64,000 nt of DNA. It comes from Parapedobacter sp042666505 (GTDB taxonomy: Bacteria; Bacteroidota; Bacteroidia; Sphingobacteriales; Sphingobacteriaceae). This document shows positions 40,900-50,300 of this stretch, piece after piece (position 1 is the stretch's first letter; every line of letters starts with the position of its first letter). The notes beneath the pieces were generated by a model. It searched no databases and was not told the DNA's origin. It saw only the letters and a list, made by a program, of their open reading frames with translations. The position numbers and the translations under genes are program-made. The stretch is from positions 1-64,000 of the forward strand of contig NZ_JBHTDN010000008.1 in the NCBI RefSeq assembly GCF_042666505.1, in the 5' to 3' direction.

Positions 40900-43191
40900 A
40901 TGGACACACAGACGAGATGGCTAGTGATTGCTGCCGTCCTACTTTTGGGTATACATACAGTCAACGGACAGCAACGCGCTCGCGACATGGATCACTTTAT
41001 AACAGACCTGATGGCGCAGATGACCATCGACGAAAAAATCGGCCAGCTCAACTTGGTTACTGCGGGTGAGGCGACTACGGGCGCCGTGGTCAGTACGGAT
41101 GTGGAGTCGAAGATCAAGGAAGGCAAAATAGGCGGAATATTCAGCATGACGAGTGTGCCACGCATCCGGGCTGCACAGGAATTAGCGGTAAACCAGTCCC
41201 GACTTAAGATTCCCATCCTCTTCGGCCTGGACGTTATCCATGGTTACAAGACCATTTTTCCCATCCCATTGGGGCTTGCAGCCTCTTGGGATATGGACTT
41301 GATCCAGGAGACGGCACGCATCGCGGCTATCGAAGCATCGGCGGATGGACTGAATTGGACATTTTCGCCGATGGTAGACATTTCGCGCGATGCCCGATGG
41401 GGTCGCATTTCGGAAGGCAGTGGCGAAGATACCTACCTGAGCTCGCGCATCGCCGAAGCAATGGTCCATGGCTATCAGGGAGACGATCTGGCCGCCGATA
41501 ACACGTTGATGGCCTGCGTGAAACACTTTGCGTTGTACGGGGCCGCAGAAGCCGGGCGCGACTACAACACGACCGACATGAGTCTCCACCGCATGTACAA
41601 TGAATACCTGCCACCCTACAAGGCTGCCATTGATGCCGGCGCCGGCAGCGTAATGACGTCTTTCAATGATATCAATGGCGTTCCCGCCACGGCCAACAAA
41701 TGGCTCATGACGGAGGTGCTCCGCCAACAATGGGGATTCGATGGCTTTGTGGTGACCGACTATACCGCTGTCAACGAGTTGATCGAGCATGGGTTGGGTG
41801 ATTTGCAGGAAGTTTCTGCGCGGTCGCTCAAAGCTGGAGTAGAGATGGACATGGTTGGCGAAGGGTTCCTCACTACGCTGAGGAAATCGCTGGATGAAGG
41901 AAAGGTCAGCGAAGCAGATATCGACCGCGCCTGCCGATTGGTGCTGGAAGCGAAATACAAACTGGGCTTATTCGAAGATCCCTTCCGCTACTGCGACGAG
42001 TCGCGCGCCAAGCAACTGATTCAACATCCTACTCACATGGCGAAAGCCCGCGAAGCGGCGGCGAAATCGTTTGTCCTGCTCAAAAATGAGCAGCAGCTCT
42101 TGCCCCTGAAGAAGCAGGGTACCGTGGCACTAATCGGGCCGCTTGCCAATACGGGCAGCAACATGCCCGGTACTTGGAGCGTCAGTGCCGACTTGGAAAA
42201 CACGCCTTCGCTGCTGGAAGGGATGCGGGCAGCCTTGGGCGATCGGGTCAACCTCGTTTACCATCAGGGTTCCAACCTGGTGGCGGATGCTGCATACCAG
42301 GAGCGGGCCACGATGTTTGGCCGCACCATACCGCGTGACGAGCGGCCCGAAGCGGAGGTTATCGCGGAGGCGCTGGAGGTAGCCAAGCAGGCCGACGTGG
42401 TGATCGCGGCGCTGGGCGAAAGTTCGGAAATGAGCGGCGAAGCCTCTAGCCGGACCGATATCGGCATCCCGGCCGTGCAGCAGCGGCTGCTATCGGAACT
42501 GCTGAAAACCGGCAAACCCGTGGTGTTGGTGCTGTTTACAGGCCGGCCATTGACGCTCATTTGGGAAAACGAGCACGTACCGGCGATACTGAACGTTTGG
42601 TTTGGCGGTACGGAAACCGGCAAAGCCGTGGCCGACGTGCTGTTTGGCGATGTGAACCCTTCGGGCAAACTGCCGGCTACGTTTCCGCAACATGTCGGAC
42701 AGCTGCCGCTCTATTACAGCCACAAAAATACAGGACGCCCCTTGGCCGATGGACAGTGGTTCCAGAAATTCCGTTCCAACTACCTCGATGTAAGTAACGA
42801 TCCGCTCTATCCGTTCGGGTACGGACTTAGCTATACCACATTTACATACGGAAAGCCGGTGTTGAATACCGATACGCTCGAAAGGAAGGGAAGCCTACAG
42901 GTAAGTGTTGAGGTCAGCAATTCCGGTAGTTACGCGGGCGAAGAGGTGGTGCAGCTGTACATCCGGGATTTGGTCGGATCGGTAACCCGGCCCGTCAAAG
43001 AGCTCAAAGGATTTCGGAAAATCCAATTGGCGGCCGGACAGTCTCAGCGGGTGGTGTTTGACATCACCGAAGAAGACCTCAAATTCTATAACGCCGATCT
43101 GGAGCATGTAGCCGAAGCTGGTGAATTTGCGGTCTTCGTGGGCACCAACTCGCGCGATGTCCAAGAAGCTCGTTTTTTCCTAAAGGATTGA
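40900..43191 (+). CDS. GH3 beta-glucosidase, BglX-like
   Basis: 763 residues, close to BglX length, with a signal peptide (LVIAAVLLLGIHTVNG, then QQR). Domain 1 (about 30-370): 'LMAQMTIDEKIGQLNLV', 'LFGLDVIHGYKTIFPIPLGLAASWD', 'SPMVDISRDARWGRISEGSGEDTYL', and the nucleophile Asp287 in 'GFVVTDYTAV'. The alpha/beta sandwich follows ('SFVLLKNEQQLLPLKKQGTVALIGP', 'ALGESSEMSGEASSRTDIGI'), then the FnIII-like C-terminus ('LYPFGYGLSYTTF', 'EEVVQLYIRDLVGSVTRPVKELKGF'). It should finish oligosaccharides released by the GH144 enzymes, releasing glucose in the periplasm; beta-1,2 specificity is inference from context. Last gene of PUL1. Confidence 0.95.
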   Translation: MDTQTRWLVIAAVLLLGIHTVNGQQRARDMDHFITDLMAQMTIDEKIGQLNLVTAGEATTGAVVSTDVESKIKEGKIGGIFSMTSVPRIRAAQELAVNQSRLKIPILFGLDVIHGYKTIFPIPLGLAASWDMDLIQETARIAAIEASADGLNWTFSPMVDISRDARWGRISEGSGEDTYLSSRIAEAMVHGYQGDDLAADNTLMACVKHFALYGAAEAGRDYNTTDMSLHRMYNEYLPPYKAAIDAGAGSVMTSFNDINGVPATANKWLMTEVLRQQWGFDGFVVTDYTAVNELIEHGLGDLQEVSARSLKAGVEMDMVGEGFLTTLRKSLDEGKVSEADIDRACRLVLEAKYKLGLFEDPFRYCDESRAKQLIQHPTHMAKAREAAAKSFVLLKNEQQLLPLKKQGTVALIGPLANTGSNMPGTWSVSADLENTPSLLEGMRAALGDRVNLVYHQGSNLVADAAYQERATMFGRTIPRDERPEAEVIAEALEVAKQADVVIAALGESSEMSGEASSRTDIGIPAVQQRLLSELLKTGKPVVLVLFTGRPLTLIWENEHVPAILNVWFGGTETGKAVADVLFGDVNPSGKLPATFPQHVGQLPLYYSHKNTGRPLADGQWFQKFRSNYLDVSNDPLYPFGYGLSYTTFTYGKPVLNTDTLERKGSLQVSVEVSNSGSYAGEEVVQLYIRDLVGSVTRPVKELKGFRKIQLAAGQSQRVVFDITEEDLKFYNADLEHVAEAGEFAVFVGTNSRDVQEARFFLKD

Positions 43192-43237
43192 GATGCCTGA
43201 AGGATGGCGATTCCTGAAGGGGCACAACCGACGATGG

Positions 43238-43861
43238 TCAATTGAATATCAACTCATTTGCCAGTAACGTTTCGTCCGCGCTGATGCTGTGCGGCTTACC
43301 GGGATAGATTTCGGTGGTCACCTCGGCGCCCAGATGCTTCACGATGGCTACGCTTTCCTCAATCCGATGCAAGGGAACGTGCGGGTCATGGTCGCCTGAG
43401 GTAATCAGAATGGGCGTGCCTGCAAAATCGCCCCGATAGTTCGATGCGGCCAATGATTCGCCGATGAGTCCGCCGGTGAAGGCAACGATGCCGCCATACC
43501 GTTTGGCGTGCCGGGCCGCATACTCCAATGTAAGGCATGCACCTTGGGAAAACCCCACGAAATAGAGGTTTGCCGGCGGAATGCCGAGTTTGTCGGTTTC
43601 GGCAACGACGTCATCCACCAACGCCAAGGCAGAATCCAGCGATGGCTGATTCGCTTCCGCGGGCGCCAGGAAGCTGTAGGGATACCAGGAATTGTTGGTC
43701 GCCTGGGGCGCCAGCAGCAAGGCATCCTCCAGCTGCAGATGTCGCTGGAGGGAAAGGATGCCCTGCGCGGTGCTGCCCCTTCCGTGGAGCAGCACTACTG
43801 CTTTTTTGGCGTGTGCAGCCAATTTGCCCGCTTGTATGATTTGTTTCTCGTGTGTATACAT
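43238..43861 (-). CDS. Phospholipase/carboxylesterase-type alpha/beta hydrolase (MhqD-like)
   Basis: 207 residues, the size of small carboxylesterases. Oxyanion region 'AVVLLHGRGSTAQGIL', nucleophile Ser in 'LYFVGFSQGACLTLEY', Asp in 'LITSGDHDPHVPLHRI' and His in 'YPGKPHSISADE' complete the triad. No signal peptide. It is encoded 2 bp downstream of a ring-cleaving-dioxygenase-like gene, the same pairing as MhqD with MhqE/MhqO in Bacillus subtilis, where the two defend against quinones. By that parallel it probably hydrolyses a ring-cleavage product (inference). Confidence 0.85.
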   Translation of the reverse strand: MYTHEKQIIQAGKLAAHAKKAVVLLHGRGSTAQGILSLQRHLQLEDALLLAPQATNNSWYPYSFLAPAEANQPSLDSALALVDDVVAETDKLGIPPANLYFVGFSQGACLTLEYAARHAKRYGGIVAFTGGLIGESLAASNYRGDFAGTPILITSGDHDPHVPLHRIEESVAIVKHLGAEVTTEIYPGKPHSISADETLLANELIFN

Positions 43862-43863
43862 GA

Positions 43864-44802
43864 TTAATCCAATTGAGGTAAAACCTGCTCAATGCGATCA
43901 CGGTAGCCTTCGTATTGCGACGGCAGTTTTAAACCGCTTCCCAATCCGGCTACGGTTTCGTCCGTTGCGAATCCTGGATTATCGGTGGCAATTTCAAACA
44001 GCACGCCTCCCGGCTCGCGGAAATAGAGCGAGTAAAAATAGTTGCGGTCTATCTTCTCGGTGATGTGGAGGCCTTGCTCGATCACTTTTTCCCGGAAATG
44101 CATCAGCGTAGCTTCATCGGGTACGCGGAAGGCCACATGGTGTACCGATCCGCCGGCCACTACGCCAATCGCTTCACCGGGTGCTTCGACAATATCCACC
44201 AGGGCAGCCTCTTTCACTGCGTCCGTGGTAAACCGGTGCCGGTTTACTTCGTGAAGCATTGACCGGTAGCCAAAAACGTCGATGAGGATCCGTGCGGTGG
44301 CGTCCATTTTGTTGGTGGTGATGGTAACGTGGTGGAAACCACGAATGGCGCGTTCAGCGTTTACCGCTTCGGTTGTCCAAGGCTTGCGCGTGTCTACTGT
44401 CTGCGGTACCGTAAGCTCCAGTTTGAGTCCGTCGGGATCGAGAAAGGTGAGGTACTGCTCACCAAATTTCTCGGCGACGTTATTGAGGATAACGTTGTTG
44501 GCCTCGAGGCGCTCTTTCCAAAAGTCAAGACTTCCGGACGGCACGGCATAACCGATTTCGGTAACCTGCTGCGTACCCCGGCGACCCTGCCTCACCCGGT
44601 TGCCCCACGGAAAAAAGGTAAGGATGGTGCCTGGCGTACCGACTTCGTCGCCGAAGTAAAAGTGATAGGTTTCGGGATCGTCAAAATTGACCGTCTTTTT
44701 CACCAATCGCAAGCCCAGTACGCGGGTGTAAAAGTCATAGTTGCGCTTGGCATCGCCTGCGATGGCCGTAACGTGATGGATCCCTAAAATTTGCTTTTCC
44801 AT
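43864..44802 (-). CDS. Ring-cleaving dioxygenase, VOC superfamily (MhqO-like)
   Basis: 312 residues from ATG 44802, set by GGAGG eight bases upstream; a 15-residue extension in the longer frame has no family support. Two glyoxalase-fold halves: 'ILGIHHVTAIAGDAKRNYDFYTRVLGLRLVKKTVNFDDP' (split here as 'GIHHVTAIAGDAKRNYDF' and 'LGLRLVKKTVNFDDP') and 'IRGFHHVTITTNKMDATA'. The two HHVT histidines and the Glu in 'GGVLFEIATDNPGF' fit Fe2+ ligation. Close relatives in Bacillus (MhqA/E/O) act on hydroquinone-type stress compounds. It is co-transcribed with the esterase (2-bp gap) and divergent from a Crp-type regulator. Confidence 0.9.
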   Translation of the reverse strand: MEKQILGIHHVTAIAGDAKRNYDFYTRVLGLRLVKKTVNFDDPETYHFYFGDEVGTPGTILTFFPWGNRVRQGRRGTQQVTEIGYAVPSGSLDFWKERLEANNVILNNVAEKFGEQYLTFLDPDGLKLELTVPQTVDTRKPWTTEAVNAERAIRGFHHVTITTNKMDATARILIDVFGYRSMLHEVNRHRFTTDAVKEAALVDIVEAPGEAIGVVAGGSVHHVAFRVPDEATLMHFREKVIEQGLHITEKIDRNYFYSLYFREPGGVLFEIATDNPGFATDETVAGLGSGLKLPSQYEGYRDRIEQVLPQLD

Positions 44803-44827
44803 GAGTATTTCCTCCCATATGTTGATA

Positions 44828-44835
44828 CAAAGGTA
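44828..44835 (-). promoter_or_regulatory. -7 element of the dioxygenase/esterase operon
   Basis: TACCTTTG on the minus strand, perfect TAnnTTTG, 25 bp from the dioxygenase ATG. A -33 element is not clear, so an activator may help. Confidence 0.42.
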
Positions 44836-44888
44836 GCCGGCCCGCAACTTCTGTACATTAATCTAGGACAAGAAATTCCACTCCGATG

Positions 44889-44921
44889 TTTGGAAGTGAA
44901 GTGGAAAAAATTGTAAGTTTG
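44889..44921 (+). promoter_or_regulatory. Promoter of the Crp-type regulator
   Basis: TTTG (44889-44892), a 21-nt spacer, then TAAGTTTG (44914-44921): both consensus elements at good spacing. The -7 end lies 34 bp before the ATG. Confidence 0.6.
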
Positions 44922-44955
44922 ATGGATATGGAAACCTTTAACAGGCGGTTGGGCG

Positions 44956-45546
44956 ATGTCTAATTTTACGGCAATTAATGACTACGTAAATCGGTGCGGC
45001 CGCTTTTCCGCTGACGACATTGCGGTGTTCAATAGCTTGCTTAAGCCCAGGACTGTGAAAAAAAAGCAGTTACTGCTGCGGGAGGGCGAGGTGTGTGACT
45101 TCGAAGCGTATATTGTCAGCGGTTGCATCCGGAGTTATTATATTGACGAAAGCGGGAGTGAAGTGATCCTGCAGTTTTCAATTGAAGATTGGTGGGTAAG
45201 TGATATTGGCAGCTTCCACGAACGGAAGCCTAGTTTGCTGTATATCGAAGCCATGGAAGACAGCGAGTTGCTGACGCTCAACCCGGCTCGTAAGGAAGAG
45301 TTGCTGAGCCGTGTGCCCCAGTTTGAGCAGGTGTTCCGACTGATGATCCAACGTCATTTGTCTGCTTTGGAGCATCGGCTCATCCGTACCATTGCTAAAA
45401 CAGCGGAAAAACGTTATCTCGAGTTTTTAAAACAGTACCCCAAAATCGCGTTGCGTGTACCCCAACATTACATTGCATCCTATCTGGGTATGACCCCGGA
45501 ATTCCTAAGCAAGATCAGGCGCCGATTGGCGACTCAAAAGAATTAG
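44956..45546 (+). CDS. Crp/Fnr-family transcriptional regulator
   Basis: 196 residues, the short Bacteroidota type. The cyclic-nucleotide-binding-like barrel covers about residues 25-115 ('QLLLREGEVCDFEAYIVSGCIRSYY', 'VILQFSIEDWWVSD', 'AMEDSELLTL'). A dimer helix follows, and a C-terminal helix-turn-helix at about 165-190 ('VPQHYIASYLGMTPEFLSKIRRRL'). The RxE pocket that binds cAMP is not evident. No Fe-S cysteine set is seen, unlike the regulator at 20842. It is divergent from the dioxygenase/esterase operon (153 bp between starts) and is the obvious candidate to control it, a role played by MarR-type MhqR in Bacillus. Confidence 0.88.
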   Translation: MSNFTAINDYVNRCGRFSADDIAVFNSLLKPRTVKKKQLLLREGEVCDFEAYIVSGCIRSYYIDESGSEVILQFSIEDWWVSDIGSFHERKPSLLYIEAMEDSELLTLNPARKEELLSRVPQFEQVFRLMIQRHLSALEHRLIRTIAKTAEKRYLEFLKQYPKIALRVPQHYIASYLGMTPEFLSKIRRRLATQKN

Positions 45547-45567
45547 ATCGATGATACTTTACAATGC

Positions 45568-45606
45568 AAAAGCGGCATCAAGTTTCCCATGCTTGTTGCC
45601 GCTTTT
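45568..45606 (+). terminator. Terminator-like hairpin after the Crp-type gene
   Basis: AAAAGCGGCA (45568-45577) pairs with TGCCGCTTTT (45597-45606); an inner CAAG/CTTG stem shortens the loop. U-rich bases are part of the stem and CGC follows, so termination is plausible but not classical. Confidence 0.6.
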
Positions 45607-45827
45607 CGCAAAAAAATAAACAAATAGGTTTATAACTGGTTAGCGAGTGTTGTCCCGTTTTAAGACATGGAGGTCTACCATCAATTTATGTTTACAATAT
45701 CGAGTAATTCATGATTCACTTACTTGCCAAACTAAGTTGAAAGTGCTTGAATCAAACCATTTTCCCCTGTCGTGGCTACAAACGTAGGAATATAAATGAT
45801 TACTGCAAAAGGTTTTTTTAAAAATAA

Positions 45828-45843
45828 GTGAGTAAACACTCAC
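45828..45843. promoter_or_regulatory. TetR-operator-like palindrome
   Basis: GTGAGT-AAAC-ACTCAC is a perfect 6-bp inverted repeat, of the type bound by AcrR/TetR repressors next to efflux genes. No TetR or efflux gene is adjacent; the site is 158 bp upstream of the argH ATG. Confidence 0.35.
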
Positions 45844-45941
45844 CTTAGGTTTGCTTTATTCCTTTTAGCAGGAAAAAACGGCCTCGAATGGTGTTTTGCG
45901 TTAAAATACGCGTCAACCGACCGAAATCCCCAAGCTATTTG

Positions 45942-45949
45942 TATTTTTG
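45942..45949 (+). promoter_or_regulatory. argH -7 element
   Basis: TATTTTTG, perfect TAnnTTTG, 51 bp upstream of the argH ATG. No TTTG at the -33 spacing. Confidence 0.38.
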
Positions 45950-46000
45950 GTGTCGAGAACAATTTAGAACTTCCGTGAAGAAACTTGTGGGAATTACGCT

Positions 46001-47332
46001 ATGAAAATCTGGCAAAAAAATACCGATGTAAATCAGTTTGTGGAGTCGTTTACCGTTGGCAATGATCGATTGCTTGATCTGCAGCTGGCTGCTGCGGATA
46101 TCCTGGGTTCCTTGGCGCATACCCGGATGTTACACCGCATTGGCCTATTGAGTGGCGAAGACCTAAATGCGGTTCAGGACGGGCTCAAGCAATTGTACCG
46201 CGAAGTGATGAGAGGCGAATTCACCATCGGGGAAGGGGTGGAAGATGTGCATTCGCAAGTAGAACTGCTGTTGACCCAACGTATCGGCGAAGCCGGAAAG
46301 AAAATTCATAGCGGCCGTTCCCGGAATGATCAAGTATTAGTAGATCTTAAACTGTTTTTTCGCACCGAAATCGAAAAGCTGGTAAAAAACACTGAAGTCT
46401 TGTTTGAGCAACTGATCGGCTTGAGCGAACGGCACAAGCATGTGCTTCTGCCGGGCTACACACATTTACAGATTGCGATGCCCTCGTCGTTTGGGCTTTG
46501 GTTCGGCGCGTACGCGGAGAGTTTGGTAGATGATCTGGAGCTTTTGCAGGCCGCATGGAAAGTATGTAATAAAAATCCACTGGGCTCCGCTGCCGGATAT
46601 GGGTCTTCCTTTCCGCTGAACCGGCAGATGACCACCGATTTGCTTGGATTTGACAGCCTCAATTACAACGTCGTCTATGCACAGATGGGGCGTGGTAAGA
46701 CCGAGCGCATACTTGCACAAGGCATGAGTGCGCTAGCGGCTACCCTCGCCAGGTTGTCGATGGATGTTTGCTTGTACATGAACCAGAATTTCGGGTTTAT
46801 TACCTTTCCGGACCACCTGACAACCGGTTCCAGCATCATGCCACATAAAAAAAATCCAGATGTCTTTGAATTGATACGCGCACGCTGCAACAAAATACAG
46901 GCGTTACCCAATGAAATTGCTCTGATGACCACCAATTTACCCTCCGGATATCATCGGGATTTACAACTGTTAAAGGAAAATCTTTTCCCGGCTTTCGGTT
47001 CGCTAAATGAATGCTTGCAAATCACTGCATTTATGCTTGAAAACATTCATATAAAAGAGGGTATTTTGGACGATCCCAAGTACGACTACTTATTTAGCGT
47101 AGAAGTGGTCAACAACGAGGTGCTTAGCGGTGTACCATTCCGGGAGGCGTATCGCAACGTAGGCCTGGCCATCGAAGCCGGTACCTTTAGGCCACAGAAA
47201 GAAGTGAGCCACACGCACGAAGGAAGTATTGGTAATCTCTGCAACCCCGAAATCCGCCAAGCATTTCACGGTGTCGTGTCTGCCTACGGATTTGATCGGG
47301 TAAACGAAGCGTTGCAAGCATTAGTAGCATAG
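46001..47332 (+). CDS. argH: Argininosuccinate lyase
   Basis: 443 residues, slightly shorter than the common ~460. Fumarase/aspartase-superfamily signatures: 'GVEDVHSQVELLLTQRIGE', 'KKIHSGRSRNDQVLVDLKLF', 'LLPGYTHLQIAMPSSFGLW', 'LGSAAGYGSSFPLNRQMT', and the mobile loop 'TTGSSIMPHKKNPDVFELIR' with the catalytic Ser in GSSIM (family usually MPQKKNP, His here). It splits argininosuccinate into arginine and fumarate in the cytoplasm, the last step of arginine synthesis. No other arg gene is adjacent. Confidence 0.95.
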   Translation: MKIWQKNTDVNQFVESFTVGNDRLLDLQLAAADILGSLAHTRMLHRIGLLSGEDLNAVQDGLKQLYREVMRGEFTIGEGVEDVHSQVELLLTQRIGEAGKKIHSGRSRNDQVLVDLKLFFRTEIEKLVKNTEVLFEQLIGLSERHKHVLLPGYTHLQIAMPSSFGLWFGAYAESLVDDLELLQAAWKVCNKNPLGSAAGYGSSFPLNRQMTTDLLGFDSLNYNVVYAQMGRGKTERILAQGMSALAATLARLSMDVCLYMNQNFGFITFPDHLTTGSSIMPHKKNPDVFELIRARCNKIQALPNEIALMTTNLPSGYHRDLQLLKENLFPAFGSLNECLQITAFMLENIHIKEGILDDPKYDYLFSVEVVNNEVLSGVPFREAYRNVGLAIEAGTFRPQKEVSHTHEGSIGNLCNPEIRQAFHGVVSAYGFDRVNEALQALVA

Positions 47333-47353
47333 TTTTCGGGCTTTTAGCTGCCC

Positions 47354-50300
47354 TTATCTATGTTCGTCATAGAGCCACACGCGCAATAATGAAATCAACT
47401 GATCGATGTCTACCGGTTTCGAGATGTAGTCGGATGCGCCGGCGGCAATGCATTTTTCGCGGTCTCCCATCATGGCTTTGGCCGTGACTGCAATGATGGG
47501 CAGGTGGCTAAAGCGACCATCGCTTCGGATTTTAGCGGTACTTTCATAGCCATCGAGGTGAGGCATCATCATGTCCATAATCACAACGTTGGTCTCGGGA
47601 TGCTCCTCGAGTTTTTGCAGGGCTTCTTGTCCATCTATAGCCGATACAACCTGCATCCCAAGTTTCTCCAGCGTTTTGGTTAGTGAGAAAATATTTCGGA
47701 TGTCATCGTCGGCAATCAGCACCGTTTTCCCATGCAATACATCTTGGGCGGATAGTTGTAGCTTGCCGGTCTGGGTGATATCCTCTTGCTGCGTTTCCAC
47801 CAGGTGCAGGAAGATAGCTACTTCATCAATAATTCGCTGATAAGAGTATGCAGTTTTGACTACAATGGAGTCCGCGTATTGTTTGATCCGCATTTCCTCC
47901 GTCGGAGAAGGGTTTCGGCCGGTAAAGACGATAATGGGTACTTCTTCGAGCCCGGGATTTTGTTTTATCGTCTCCAATAAATCATATGGATTTTTGGTGG
48001 GTATGCCCATGTCCAATATCACGCATTCCGCTTCGTTGTTCAATAGGCTGTTTACGCTTTCATCAATCGAGTGTTTCACGCTCGAAGAAATCTGATGTGA
48101 TTGGAGGAAGTAAGCTAACGCTTCGGCATGCTTGGCATTTTCCTCTACAATGAGTACTTTTTTCGTGCCTTCCGCCCAAATTGTTTCAAGCTTCTTAAAC
48201 ATTTCCTGCATATGCTTGATCGCCAGTGGCTTGCTAAAGAAGTCCGCCGCCCCGTGTGCACGGCTTTCTTTTTTGGCTTCCAGCGATGACATGACGTGTA
48301 CAGGTATATGTCGGGTCGTAGGATTTGATTTCAACTCCTCCATAACCTGCCATCCATCTTTGATCGGTAATTTGATGTCCAACAAAATAGCCTGTGGATG
48401 GTACTGGATAGCTAACGCCAAAGCCTCATCACCACGTACTGCTACAACCCCTTTGTAATGTTGGTTACGGGTAAACCGGAGCAATTCGCGGGCAAAGGAG
48501 GTGTCGTCTTCGACGATTAGAATGACTTTATCTTCCGGATCTATACGATCCCGATCATCCGGAAGAGGTTCGGGCACTACGGGCGCCAGATAAGGAGAAG
48601 GCGGAGATAGCGGCTGTTCCGGCGTCTCCTGTTCTTGTTTTTGATGCTGGGGTCTCGCAATTGGCACAGTAAACGTAAATGTGCTGCCTTCGCCCGGGTT
48701 GCTGTCAACGTAAATTTCGCCACCTAAAAGACGGGCGAGCTGCCGGCTTATCGAAAGGCCCAAACCTGTGCCACCATATTTCCGCTTGGTAGAGCCATCC
48801 CCTTGTGTGAACGCTTCAAATATCAGAGAGCGCTTATCGGACGGGATGCCCGGACCGGTGTCCTCCACGGTAAACGCCAACAAGGCGGGGTCTTGGTCGC
48901 TTTTTCCGACAGATAAGCTGACGTGACCTTTCGAGGTAAATTTCAATCCATTAGAGAGCAAGTTTTTCAGAATCTGTTCCAGTTTCATCCGATCGGTATC
49001 GATCAGAAACCCATCCGGTAAGTCGTTTGCGATTTGAAGCTTGAGGCCCTTGTCTTGCGCGACAGGCATAAAGGTACTCTCCATATTGTTAAGCACGTCG
49101 GCCACGCTCACCGGTGTATAATCAACGTCCATTTTGCCGGCTTCAATTTTGGAAAGATCAAGCAATTCGTCGATAAGCTGTAGCAACCCATTTCCGGAAT
49201 TATAAATTACGCGGGCAGACTCCGTTTGATCTTCGGTGAGGTTCTGTTCACTGTTTTCGGCGAGGTAACGTGAAAGCAACAAAATCGAATTCAGCGGCGT
49301 CCGCAGTTCGTGCGACATATTGGCCATAAACTCCGTTTTATACTGCGAACTCTGCTCCAGTTCTTTAGCTTTTGCGAGGATTTCAGCATTGCGTTCACGA
49401 ATCATCCGGTTCCGCTCTTCCAAGTCAAGATTGTATTGCTGAAGCTCCTCCTGCTGTGCCTTGAGTTCCTCTTCGGACGCCTGAAGTTTTTGGGCGTGCG
49501 CTTCGAGCTCAATATTCAGGCTTTCCAGCTCATCGTGCTGTGCTTGTAGTTCTTCGGCCTGCGATTGGGTTTCTTCAAGTAATTCCTGTAGCTTTTTACG
49601 ACTTTGAGCGCCGAAAATAGCCGTGCCGATATTTGATGCCGCCACACTGAAAAAGGCAAGTGACTGTTGGGAAAACGGCTGTAAAGCTGCTAGTTCTATG
49701 ACGCCGATCACTTCCCGCTCGTTGAAAATCGGAAAAGCAATCACCCCTGCGGGTTTGATGCTGCCGGTCGCGTGCGATACGATGACTGAGTGAGCTTCAA
49801 TATCCGTAAGCACAATAGCCTTTTTATCTCGCAGCGATTGACCTACGATCCCCTGACCAGAAGCAATATCCGTAGCTTTGTCCGTTTGCAGTGCATACCC
49901 GCTTTGTAACGTCAGGCGATCATCGTTCACAAGATACACGGCCCCCGTGTGGCTGCCGGTATACTCGGCCAGAAAGGTAATGATATCTTGGCAAATGGTT
50001 TCTATCTGCTTGTCACCAACCATTTTTTCATTCAGATCGGCCACCCCGCTTTGCAGCCATTCGTTATTGGCGAGGCGCTCAAAAGACAGCGATAGCGACT
50101 CCGCCATCCGGTTAAGCGAACCGGCTAAACTCCCCAGGGTATCTTTCTCGTCGTCGTTGATCCGTATCGAATAATCGCCGGCGGAAATTTGGGCAGCGAT
50201 TTCCCGTATAATGGAAAGTCGTTGTTTCGTTTGCCGATCCTGTTCTTTCATCGCGTTGTGTAGCATGCTACGTTCGGCCATATCCCGTACAATCCGTATG

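Larger units (their letters stand above)
45547..46000. other. 454-bp intergenic region before argH
   Basis: It holds a terminator-like hairpin (45568-45606), a TetR-operator-like palindrome (45828-45843) and a -7 element (45942-45949). About 200 bp (45620-45820) show no signal and no credible ORF on either strand. The palindrome without a nearby TetR gene could be a remnant of lost genes. Confidence 0.6.
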
